In this document: piece after piece, positions 42,096 to 50,258 of the stretch
Position numbering within the stretch: the first letter of the stretch is position 1
Layout of the letters: the number at the start of each line of letters is the position of its first letter
Assembly: GCA_944392965.1 (NCBI GenBank)
Contig: CALXYM010000001.1
Span: 310,001-374,000 of the forward strand
Source of the DNA: an uncultured Spirochaetaceae bacterium
Lineage (GTDB): Bacteria; Spirochaetota; Spirochaetia; Sphaerochaetales; Sphaerochaetaceae
DNA: 64,000 nucleotides
Reading direction: 5' to 3'
Notes under the pieces: model-generated
The model's input: only the letters and a program-made list of their open reading frames with translations
Database searches by the model: none
What the model was told of the DNA's origin: nothing
Position numbers and translations under genes: made by a program

Positions 42096-43673
42096 ATGGG
42101 ATCCATACTAATTCAGACAAAAGAAATTACTAAAAAATTCGGTGATTTCATTGCAAATGATAAGATAAATATTGCCGTCGAAGAAGGGGAAATCAGAGCT
42201 ATTATCGGCGAAAATGGGGCAGGCAAGTCTACTTTAATGAATATGCTGTATGGTATTTTAAAACCAACGAGCGGAGAGATTATATATAAAGGTAAACCTG
42301 TTTCCTTTGAGTCTCCGCGGGATGCGATAGAACTTGGTATTGGAATGGTACATCAGCATTTTAAATTATCGCCATCCTTATCAATATATGAGAATATTGT
42401 CCTGGGCTCAGAAACCATAAAAAAAATAAAATTTGGAAAGAAAAGTTTTGGAGGGGTTCTAATTGATCGAAAAAAGGAAATGGCAGAGATTCAAGACTTG
42501 GTAGACAAATTCAATTTTAATCTTGATATCACTGCGAAGGTTCGTGATATTTCTATTGGAGCAAAGCAAAGGGTGGAGATACTTAAGATGCTTTACCGTA
42601 ATGTAAATTTGCTCATACTTGATGAACCCACAGCTGTTTTAATACCTAGTGAAGTAGATGATTTAATCCAAAGAATGCAAGATTTAAAGAAAGCTGGAAA
42701 AACCATCATAATTATCACGCATAAGCTCAATGAAGTAAAAATGTGTGCGGATAATATTACTGTAATAAGAGGTGGAAAAGTAATTGGTACAGTACATAAT
42801 GATGATAACACCACGGATTCTGATTTAGCTGAGATGATGGTAGGCCGTCCAGTTCTACTACGCGTAAAAAAAAGTGGGAAGATGCCTGGCGAAAAAATAG
42901 TATACAGTGTATCTGGTCTTAGTGCGAATGATTTTGAAGGGAAAAAGATACTTAATAATATTTCTTTTAACATACATGAAAATGAGATTATTGGAATTGC
43001 TGGGGTTGAAGGTAATGGCCAAACTGATTTGATGTTAGCCCTTTCTGGGCTGCTTGATATTTCAGAAGGCAAAGTAACTTTGAATGATGAAGATATTACA
43101 GGGCTTTGGCCTGATGAATTGCGTCGATATAAAATTGGAATTGTTCCGGAAGATAGATATAAACAGGGGCTATGCTTAGGACTTCCTGTTTCTTGGAATT
43201 TAATCGCAGGAATACATGGAAGTTCGCCATTTTGTGTGCATGGAATAATGCAGAAGGCATCCATGCAGGAAAATAAGCAAAAGCTTGTAAAGGATTTTGA
43301 TATACGTCTTGGTTCTGACGATCCTGCTGTAGGGTCTCTTTCCGGAGGAAACGCTCAAAAAGTTATTATTGCTAGAGAGTTTAGTAAACATCCTCAATTA
43401 CTATTAGTTAGTCAACCTACAAGAGGTGTTGATATTGGTGCGATTGAGTTTATTCATAATGAAATACTTAGAATGAGAGATAAGGGTGCAGCCGTTTTAA
43501 TTTTCTCATCAGAACTTTCAGAAGTTGTAGGTTTATCTGATCGTGTCTATGTCATGTACAAGGGAGAGTTTGTCGGAGTTTTCAATTCAAGTGAAGTTAG
43601 TTTCAATGAATTGGGACTTTATATGTCTGGTGTTAAACGAATGACAAGGGAGGAAATTTTTACAAATGGCTAA
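42096..43673 (+). CDS. nucleoside-type ABC ATPase (double domain)
   Basis: 525 residues from the ATG at 42096, which lies 8 bases after GGAGGG; a TTG at 42078 in the same frame would bury that ribosome site. Domain 1: Walker A GENGAGKST, signature-like IGAKQRVEILKML, Walker B LILDEPTAVL. Domain 2: GVEGNGQTD, SLSGGNAQKVIIAREFS and VSQPTRGVD. Same architecture as the 32167 product but in clearly more AT-rich DNA. It energises the permeases at 43666 and 44775. Confidence 0.93.
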   Translation: MGSILIQTKEITKKFGDFIANDKINIAVEEGEIRAIIGENGAGKSTLMNMLYGILKPTSGEIIYKGKPVSFESPRDAIELGIGMVHQHFKLSPSLSIYENIVLGSETIKKIKFGKKSFGGVLIDRKKEMAEIQDLVDKFNFNLDITAKVRDISIGAKQRVEILKMLYRNVNLLILDEPTAVLIPSEVDDLIQRMQDLKKAGKTIIIITHKLNEVKMCADNITVIRGGKVIGTVHNDDNTTDSDLAEMMVGRPVLLRVKKSGKMPGEKIVYSVSGLSANDFEGKKILNNISFNIHENEIIGIAGVEGNGQTDLMLALSGLLDISEGKVTLNDEDITGLWPDELRRYKIGIVPEDRYKQGLCLGLPVSWNLIAGIHGSSPFCVHGIMQKASMQENKQKLVKDFDIRLGSDDPAVGSLSGGNAQKVIIAREFSKHPQLLLVSQPTRGVDIGAIEFIHNEILRMRDKGAAVLIFSSELSEVVGLSDRVYVMYKGEFVGVFNSSEVSFNELGLYMSGVKRMTREEIFTNG

Positions 43674-44772
43674 AGATAAAACTAATCTCAATGGTATAAA
43701 GAGATTTATTTCTTTTGGTAATATAATTATACCTCTTTTATTGGCTTTCATTATAGGAAGTATTTTCTCGATTCTCTCAAGATGTAATCCTTTTACTTTA
43801 TATGGATATATCATAAAAAGGGCTTTTTTCTCTGTTGGAGGAATACTTAATACATTGGGGTATGCAACACCAATAATCATGACAGGTATTGCAACTGCAT
43901 TTTCCATCAAGGCTGGAATATTCAACATGGGAATAGAAGGACAGGTTTTTGTCGGAGCGTTTGCATCAGCTCTTGCCGGTTATATGATTAAGGGATTACC
44001 AGCTTTCATTCATATTCCATTATGCCTTTTAATTGGAGCTGTTTGTGGTGCTTTATATGCTTTAGTCCCCGGTTTACTTAAGGCCAAATTAAGAATTAAT
44101 GAGGTTGTTACCACTGTAATGATGAATAGCATAGCAACTCAAGTGACGGGATTCCTTACTCAAAGTTATTTAGGTACTGGAGATGCTTATGCGCATACGG
44201 AATTTATATTGGAATCGGCGAGACTAACAAAGATTATTTCAAAATACAGATGTACAACCGCTATTTTTATTGCTCTTGTAATTTGGCTTATTATTTATTT
44301 TGTCCTGAAAAAAACTAAATTTGGATATGAGATTGAATGCATCGGAAGACAATGGGAGTTTTCCGACTCTGTCGGGATGCGTGTAAGCCGAAAGGTTATC
44401 ATTATATTTGTTTTAGGTGGCCTAATCGCTGGAATTGCGGGAGCAACTGAGATTATGGGGGTAAACTATAACTTCGTCAACACTTTCTCGGCTAATCCTG
44501 GCATCGGATGGGATGGTTTCTACGCCTGTATCCTATCTGCGAGTAATCCTGTAGGAATTCTTATTTATTCAATTGTCTTTGGTGCTTTGAGGTATGGTGC
44601 ACTAGCAGCTCAAACTTGGCTTGGTGTCCCGCTTGATTTGATAAACGTGATAAAAAGTACGCTTGTCCTTTTTAGCGCGATTAAGCTCTGTTCTGTATAT
44701 AGTGAGCAGATAAAGAGTTTTTTCAGCCGAAAAAAGGCAACAAAAGTAGCAAAGCAGCTGCAGGAGGAATAA
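43666..44772 (+). CDS. nucleoside-type ABC permease 1
   Basis: 368 residues, BPD_transp_2 family, about nine membrane helices. FSIKAGIFNMGIEGQVFVGA (residues about 79-98) and LRINEVVTTVMMNSIATQVTG are the family signatures. It overlaps the ATPase gene by 8 bases. A basic C-terminal tail (SRKKATKVAKQLQEE) faces the cytoplasm. Confidence 0.92.
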   Translation: MAKDKTNLNGIKRFISFGNIIIPLLLAFIIGSIFSILSRCNPFTLYGYIIKRAFFSVGGILNTLGYATPIIMTGIATAFSIKAGIFNMGIEGQVFVGAFASALAGYMIKGLPAFIHIPLCLLIGAVCGALYALVPGLLKAKLRINEVVTTVMMNSIATQVTGFLTQSYLGTGDAYAHTEFILESARLTKIISKYRCTTAIFIALVIWLIIYFVLKKTKFGYEIECIGRQWEFSDSVGMRVSRKVIIIFVLGGLIAGIAGATEIMGVNYNFVNTFSANPGIGWDGFYACILSASNPVGILIYSIVFGALRYGALAAQTWLGVPLDLINVIKSTLVLFSAIKLCSVYSEQIKSFFSRKKATKVAKQLQEE

Positions 44773-44774
44773 TA

Positions 44775-45704
44775 ATGGATCTATTTCTTTCTTTACTTAA
44801 TATGACCGTTGAAGCTTCAGTTCCTTACCTTCTGATAACAATAGGAGGCGTTTTCGTTGCTAGGGCTGGGGTTTTCAATATATCAATGGAAGGTTGTACT
44901 GAATTCGCGGCATTTGCGGGCATTCTCTTTACTTTTGTAACAGGAAAAATATGGGTAGGTGTGATATCTTCAATATTGCTTGCCCTGTTCATTAATTTTG
45001 TTTTTTATATTTTTACGGTCAAGCTAAATGGAAATTTAAGTGTTGTTGGCACGGGAATAAATCTTATGGCTGCCTGTGTACCTGCAAGTTTACTTTCAGC
45101 TTTATTCTTTACTCGTAGTAATTTGATAGCCACAAGCATTATTAATCCTGCAAACATGATGTATGATGTCCCTATTTTACGTAGCATTCCAGTTTTAAAT
45201 GATATCTTCAATAGGCAGACATTGATAACTTATATTACTCCATTTATTGTATTTGGACTTATTGTAGTAATGTATAAGACAAAGTTTGGCATTTATGTTC
45301 GCGTAACGGGTGAAAATCCTAGTGCAGCACAGGCTGTTGGAATAAAAACAAATAGAATAAAAATGTATTGTCTCTTGATTTCCGCTTTTACTTGTGCGCT
45401 TGCTGGACTTAATCTATCTGTGGAAAAACTTGGAATGTATACAATTAACATGTCCGCTAATAGAGGTTTTATTTGTCTCAGTGCAATAAATTGTGGACGT
45501 AAAGAACCAGGAAAAGCATGTATTTACGCATTAATATTTGGATTTGTGAGAGCTTTACAGACCATAATTAATAATTTTGTTCCCGTTGCTATTTCATCAT
45601 TACTGGGGATTATGCCATATGTTGCGATTATTGTCGTTTTGCTTATTGTTGAAATCCCAAATGCAAGGAAAAACCATCTTAGATGTTTTAGAGATCTCGC
45701 TTAG
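44775..45704 (+). CDS. nucleoside-type ABC permease 2
   Basis: 309 residues, BPD_transp_2 family. VARAGVFNISMEGCTEFAAF and LNGNLSVVGTGINLMAACVP are the diagnostic segments; note Cys in the EGC position where Leu is common. GCAGGAGG precedes the ATG, 2 bases after the stop of permease 1. It completes a four-component importer (binding protein, double ATPase, two permeases). Confidence 0.92.
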   Translation: MDLFLSLLNMTVEASVPYLLITIGGVFVARAGVFNISMEGCTEFAAFAGILFTFVTGKIWVGVISSILLALFINFVFYIFTVKLNGNLSVVGTGINLMAACVPASLLSALFFTRSNLIATSIINPANMMYDVPILRSIPVLNDIFNRQTLITYITPFIVFGLIVVMYKTKFGIYVRVTGENPSAAQAVGIKTNRIKMYCLLISAFTCALAGLNLSVEKLGMYTINMSANRGFICLSAINCGRKEPGKACIYALIFGFVRALQTIINNFVPVAISSLLGIMPYVAIIVVLLIVEIPNARKNHLRCFRDLA

Positions 45705-45733
45705 TTTGTCCATATTGTGAGAAGGAGGAAAAA

Positions 45734-46321
45734 ATGGCAAAAACAGCTGTTCTTGTAATAGATATGCAGAAAGATTTTACTACGCCGGATGGAAAATTTT
45801 ATTATCCTGAAACGACTGGTGTAATGCTTAAGACATTCTTTAATAAACTTGAAGAGATGAGGAGTCTTGGAGCTCTTATCGTTTATGTATATACAGTCCA
45901 TCCTGAGAATGAAAAGGAAGTTAATCCTGAATTGACACGGATGTTTCATAATGGGAAAAAAGCTTCTCTAGTTGCAGGAAGTAAAGGTAGTGAGCTTGAT
46001 GACAGGATTAAGGTTCTTGATGGAGATATCCTTTTTAGGAAGTATGTGCCAAGCGCTTTTTTCAAAACCGATCTTGATAGAGTTCTTAGAAGTAATGGTA
46101 TTGAAAATGTTCTTGTCTGTGGTGTTAAGACAAATGTTTGCTGTCGAGCAACAGCAACCGATGCGTATAGTTATAAATTTAGAACATATATGATTTCCGA
46201 TATGGTTGGGACAAACACGAAAGAAATAAATGATTTCCATTTGGCAGAAATGACAAAATACTTTGCCAAAGCTATTTCATCTGAAGAAGTTATCGAACGG
46301 CTTAAAAAGGGGGAGTTTTAA
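45734..46321 (+). CDS. isochorismatase-fold hydrolase
   Basis: 195 residues, cysteine-hydrolase family. The catalytic triad is visible as Asp in VLVIDMQKDF (residue 10), Lys in the FRKYVPSAFFKTDL region and Cys in VKTNVCCRATATDAYS. Members hydrolyse C-N bonds in amides and ureido compounds (nicotinamide, N-carbamoyl, ureidoacrylate types). The DWH metal motif of nicotinamidases is missing (VYTVHPENE instead), which argues against that function. AAGGAGG precedes the start; the stop overlaps the kinase ATG by one base. It may open a ring or remove ammonia from the imported compound. Confidence 0.88.
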   Translation: MAKTAVLVIDMQKDFTTPDGKFYYPETTGVMLKTFFNKLEEMRSLGALIVYVYTVHPENEKEVNPELTRMFHNGKKASLVAGSKGSELDDRIKVLDGDILFRKYVPSAFFKTDLDRVLRSNGIENVLVCGVKTNVCCRATATDAYSYKFRTYMISDMVGTNTKEINDFHLAEMTKYFAKAISSEEVIERLKKGEF

Positions 46322-47289
46322 TGAATAGATATAACTATACTGTCATAGGGACAGCCGCGACAGTATCTATTTTAAAAGTGGATAATATGCCGGAAACAGG
46401 CAAATCAACTCCTGTATATGAAGGATCAATTTGTGAATATGAAAATGGAGGAATGGGACTTAATATTTGTGCGGCTCTTGGAACTTTAGGACTTTCTATT
46501 TATCCAGTCCTTACATATGCAGATATTCGGCAAAAAGAATTTCTGCATAATTATATTAAAGAATTCGGGATGCCTGTTGATGGTATAATGGATCCTCCTC
46601 AAAATTCATATGGCACCACAATAATGATTCAAGACTCATGCAAGAACCATATGACATTGATAACAGATTATAGCCATCGGTTAGCCTCTAGTTTATTTTT
46701 TGATATACAAGAGATAAAAGATTCTTTTTTATGTGACTCTGATTGTATAATTCTTACAGCTCCTCTTCCTCGGAATTCTGAGGTGATTATAAGGGCAATA
46801 ACAAGAAGTAAAAAAACTCTTGCCTTATCAATGCGAAAAGATAGTAATGCCTTCCCCCACAATATGCTGGAACAGGCACTCAAATATTCCACATTTATTT
46901 TTGGGAATGAAATTGAAATGGATTATATTGAGGAGGAATTTAATCTTAGTTCATTTTTAGACCTTTTTTCATCCCCATTTTTAGAATATATCATAGTTAC
47001 AAGAGGTGGTCGTGGAAATTCAGTTTTTTTTAGAAATGCTGATGGTAAAATCGATGAAATAAAAACTGTTGCGGTAGAGCCGGAAAAAGGTGGAATGTTC
47101 TCTGTAGGTGCTGGAGATGCTTTTGTTTCCGGGTTTATGTATGGATATGCAAAGAAGTACTCAATTCAAGATTGTGCTCTTCTTGGAAGCACTCTTTCAT
47201 CCTTTGTTTTAGAGGATGAAGGTAGTATTACAAACTTGCCGACAGAAGATGTTTTGCTTGATAGGTTTGCTAAGTGGAGGAATAAATGA
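46321..47289 (+). CDS. PfkB family carbohydrate/nucleoside kinase
   Basis: 322 residues. The N-terminal substrate region has the Gly-rich GGMGLNICAALGTLG, and the C-terminal ATP/active site reads FSVGAGDAFVSGFMYG with the catalytic Asp. This is the ribokinase fold that phosphorylates the 5' or 1-position OH of ribose, deoxyribose, nucleosides or pseudouridine. Several positions between (an insertion around residues 110-130) are not of the standard ribokinase type, so the substrate cannot be named. It is coupled to the hydrolase before it and to the BtpA-like gene after it (ATGA overlap). Confidence 0.88.
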   Translation: MNRYNYTVIGTAATVSILKVDNMPETGKSTPVYEGSICEYENGGMGLNICAALGTLGLSIYPVLTYADIRQKEFLHNYIKEFGMPVDGIMDPPQNSYGTTIMIQDSCKNHMTLITDYSHRLASSLFFDIQEIKDSFLCDSDCIILTAPLPRNSEVIIRAITRSKKTLALSMRKDSNAFPHNMLEQALKYSTFIFGNEIEMDYIEEEFNLSSFLDLFSSPFLEYIIVTRGGRGNSVFFRNADGKIDEIKTVAVEPEKGGMFSVGAGDAFVSGFMYGYAKKYSIQDCALLGSTLSSFVLEDEGSITNLPTEDVLLDRFAKWRNK

Positions 47290-48074
47290 GAAAGAATCTT
47301 AGTTTTTTTAAAGGAAATAAACTTATTGTCGGAATGGTTCATTGTTTGCCACTCCCAGGAACTCTTCGTTCGTCCAATACAATCAAAGATGTTATTGATC
47401 AAGCCATTTCTGATGCTGAAATAATTGAAAAAAGCGGTTTTGATGCTTTAATTGTGGAGAACGAGGATATGTGTGTTGCATCAACTCTCTCAAAAGTACA
47501 ATTTGCCGCCATGAGCATTGTTGTAAATGCGGTAAGACAGCATGTTAGTATTCCAATTGGCATATCCCTTGGTTGTCTAAATTATGAAGAAGCCTTATCC
47601 ATTGCTGCTGTTGTTGACGCTGATTTTATCCGGACTCCGGTTTTTGTAGATACTTTGCTGAACTACAACGGAATAATTTCTCCGTGTAGTACGTCAATAA
47701 TAAATTACCGTAATATGATTCAGGGCGAGAAAATAAAAATTTTTGCTGATATTCAAGTAAAACATTACCATATGCTTAAAGACATCGATATTTGCGAATC
47801 TGCTGTTTGGGCAGAAAAGCAAGGAGCTGACGCAATTATTGTAACTGGTGTTTCTACCGGGAGAGAAACCTCGAGTTCGGATTTAAAAAAGGTTAGAGAT
47901 GTTTGTAATGTCCCTATAGCCGCTGGTAGTGGTGTAACCGAAACAAATATAAAGGAAAAAATGATGTATGCGGATATTCTTATTGTGGGTACCGCAATAA
48001 AAATCGATGGTAAATTGGATAAGCCGGTTGATGTAAATAGAGCAAGAAAAATCATTCTTAAGGCAAGAGGGTAG
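47286..48074 (+). CDS. BtpA/SgcQ family TIM-barrel protein
   Basis: 262 residues. KLIVGMVHCLPLPGTLRSSN at the start, FDALIVENEDM, IPIGISLGCLNYEEAL and DADFIRTPVFVDT, then AGSGVTETNIKEKMMYADIL followed by IVGTAIK, match the BtpA/SgcQ family. Those proteins are found in photosystem biogenesis (BtpA) and in sugar operons (SgcQ) and their reaction is not established. The predicted fold is a phosphate-binding TIM barrel. It is the third TIM-barrel protein of the cluster after the TrpA-like pair. Confidence 0.85.
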   Translation: MRKNLSFFKGNKLIVGMVHCLPLPGTLRSSNTIKDVIDQAISDAEIIEKSGFDALIVENEDMCVASTLSKVQFAAMSIVVNAVRQHVSIPIGISLGCLNYEEALSIAAVVDADFIRTPVFVDTLLNYNGIISPCSTSIINYRNMIQGEKIKIFADIQVKHYHMLKDIDICESAVWAEKQGADAIIVTGVSTGRETSSSDLKKVRDVCNVPIAAGSGVTETNIKEKMMYADILIVGTAIKIDGKLDKPVDVNRARKIILKARG

Positions 48075-48101
48075 ATTTGAGTTTTATAAGAGGGAAAGTA
48101 A

Positions 48102-49250
48102 ATGAAGTATAATGAGTTAGGCAATACAGGTTTTAAGGTATCAGAAATTGGACTAGGAGGAGAATATTTAGAAGGTAAACCATCTAATCTTGTAAGTAGT
48201 GTCGTTGCTGCCGCAATGGAAGGGGGAGTAAATATTTTGGATTGTTTTATGTCCAATCCGGAAGTTAGAACAAACTTAGGAATGGCTCTCAAAGGCCGGA
48301 GAGATAAAATGTATATTCAGGGTCATTTGAGATCAATTTGGTATGATAATCAATATGCACGAACACTGGATATCAAAAAAGTACAGTTTTTCTTTGAGGA
48401 TTTATTGAAAAGGTTTCAGACCGATTATATTGATATTGGTATGATTCATATGATTGATAATGATCATGATTATGATAGTATTTTTTCTGGGCCAATAATC
48501 GAGTATGCTCAAGAATTAAAAGAAAAGGGCGTTATTAGGGCTATAGGCATAAGCTCTCATAATCCTGTACAGGCCTTAAAGGCTGCAAAAAGTGGTTTAA
48601 TTGATACAATACTTTTTAGTGTCAATCCTGCTTATGATTTACTAGATGAGGATGCGGAACGTCCCCGGACATTAGATAATGTCTTTTTCAATGGTAAAAC
48701 ATTTAATGGAATTAATCATGTAAGGAATGATCTGTATCATTATTGCGAATCCCATGGTATTGGAATGACCGTTATGAAAACATTTGCTGCAGGGGCACTT
48801 CTTGATGCGAGGACATCTCCTTTTTGTGTCGCGATGACACCCCACCAATGTATGAGTTATGCGCTTTCTCGTCCCTCGGTTGACAGTGTTATGATTGGCA
48901 TGCAGAGTATGACAGATGTCTATGATTGCCTGAGATATGAAACAATGAGTGATAAAGAAAAGGATTATTCTTTTATTTTTTCTGTTTCTCCTCAGTTCTC
49001 AATGAATGGAAAGTGCGTTTATTGTAATCATTGTCTTCCGTGTCCTAATCATATTGATATTGCCCAAATAGGAAAATATCTGGATATGGCATTGTTGGAA
49101 GGAAAAGCATCCCCGACTGTTAAGGCTCATTATGATTCATTAACCCATAAAGCTGATGAATGTATTGGTTGTTACTCCTGTGAAAGCAGATGTCCTTTCG
49201 GCGTACATATTGTAGAAAGAATGAAAATGGCAAAAAATATGTTCAACTAA
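48102..49250 (+). CDS. aldo/keto-reductase-like protein with two 4Fe-4S motifs
   Basis: 382 residues. An aldo/keto reductase barrel (residues 1-285, from YNELGNTGFKVSEIGLGGEY to the IGISSHNPVQALKAAKSG strand) is followed by a ferredoxin-like tail: CVYCNHCLPCP (Cys at every third position) and CIGCYSCESRCP. By eye, the AKR tetrad is not conserved: the Tyr of the usual D..xYG.SE is Asn (DCFMSNPEVR), and the Lys of the next strand is His (IQGH), while the His of IGMIHMIDND is kept. A redox or lyase role distinct from NADPH-dependent carbonyl reduction is possible. It ends the cluster; the spacing to the previous gene is 27 bases. Confidence 0.82.
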   Translation: MKYNELGNTGFKVSEIGLGGEYLEGKPSNLVSSVVAAAMEGGVNILDCFMSNPEVRTNLGMALKGRRDKMYIQGHLRSIWYDNQYARTLDIKKVQFFFEDLLKRFQTDYIDIGMIHMIDNDHDYDSIFSGPIIEYAQELKEKGVIRAIGISSHNPVQALKAAKSGLIDTILFSVNPAYDLLDEDAERPRTLDNVFFNGKTFNGINHVRNDLYHYCESHGIGMTVMKTFAAGALLDARTSPFCVAMTPHQCMSYALSRPSVDSVMIGMQSMTDVYDCLRYETMSDKEKDYSFIFSVSPQFSMNGKCVYCNHCLPCPNHIDIAQIGKYLDMALLEGKASPTVKAHYDSLTHKADECIGCYSCESRCPFGVHIVERMKMAKNMFN

Positions 49251-49329
49251 GACATATACATCTCTAATATTTTCTTCTATCTCTACATAGATATATGGAA
49301 TTGTCTGCTTTGATGGAATATATTTACAA

Positions 49330-49743
49330 ATGATGGAATATATAAAAAAAGAGGTACATCATCTTTACTATGACTGTAATGAGAACTGTGCACGTACTGT
49401 CCTGCTGTGTCTGTCTCATCTTTTTTCATTCCCTCTGGAAAAAGATGTTCTTTCGTGTGCGGTTGGAATGCATGGTGCGGGATATTATAGAGCACAGTGC
49501 GGTCTTGTAGAGGGGACTCTGATGTTCCTTGGTGTCTATGGTACGGCGATGGGCAAGACTAATGATGGGATTGTATCCTTGTGTTATGATTTTGCTTCGG
49601 CCTTTGAAAGAGAGTTTTCCTCTCTCAGATGCAGGGAACTAAGACCTGGAGGCTTCAAGAGTGATGACCCACCGCATCTGTGTGAGGATTTAAGCTGCAG
49701 GGCGATTGATTTCAGCTACCATTTTATCAAGGCAAGGTTTTGA
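49330..49743 (+). CDS. C-GCAxxG-C-C family putative redox protein
   Basis: 137 residues, Cys-rich. DCNENCARTVLLCLSHLF, LSCAVGMHGAGYYRAQCGLVEG and later SLCYDF, RCRELRP, LCEDLSC follow the Cys pattern of the C_GCAxxG_C_C (DVU_1555) family, though the central Gly-Cys-Gly motif is modified here. Members are thought to act in redox or metal handling. Codon use is like the flanking GC-richer genome rather than the AT-rich cluster. A ribosome site is not obvious. Confidence 0.75.
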   Translation: MMEYIKKEVHHLYYDCNENCARTVLLCLSHLFSFPLEKDVLSCAVGMHGAGYYRAQCGLVEGTLMFLGVYGTAMGKTNDGIVSLCYDFASAFEREFSSLRCRELRPGGFKSDDPPHLCEDLSCRAIDFSYHFIKARF

Positions 49744-50258
49744 AATAAATTGCTATAGAAGTGCTGTATAAGCCGTTCAATCCCCGTTTAATGGAGTATG
49801 AGGCTGTGTCCGTCACAAGGCAGGCATTCCTTGACGGAGTTGCGACAAGATCCCCTTAAGGGTTTTGATGCATACCGTCTGCTTCTGGAAAAGAGGATGC
49901 AGGAATACTGTTCTGATAAGTGAGATCACCTTCATTTGCACGATGCTATAAACAGAGATGAGCTTTTCGGGAGGGAGGCTTCAGTCTCTGGATTTCACAT
50001 ATCTTAAAGAAAAGAAGGGACTGTTTATTATATTTAAACATATTTTCTTATATCCTAAGTGGCTTTATCTCTCATAAAAAGGTATATCCATCGACCAGGC
50101 TTTTCTCTCTTGATGATTTATATCATATCCATTCTTAATCAAAGGAATGTGCTCTTTTTGAGTGACAATTCTAGATAGAATTACGATTATGTTGACGAAA
50201 CAAAGCCTGGCAGCGGAGGATTTCTAGAGGATGGCTCTACAAAGGCACTTTTGTCTCT
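49744..50258. other. gap with a decayed frame
   Basis: One frame runs 49825-50007 with a single internal TGA at 49921. It reads LRQDPLKGFDAYRLLLEKRM, then after the TGA INRDELFGREASVSGFH. The family is not recognised; it looks like the 3' part of a lost gene. No feature is seen in 50008-50258 apart from AT-rich spacer. Confidence 0.4.

Noticed and set aside
45734-46321. Nicotinamidase assignment for the isochorismatase-fold protein
   Set aside because: The DxH metal-binding motif of nicotinamidases is missing, so only the general fold is claimed.
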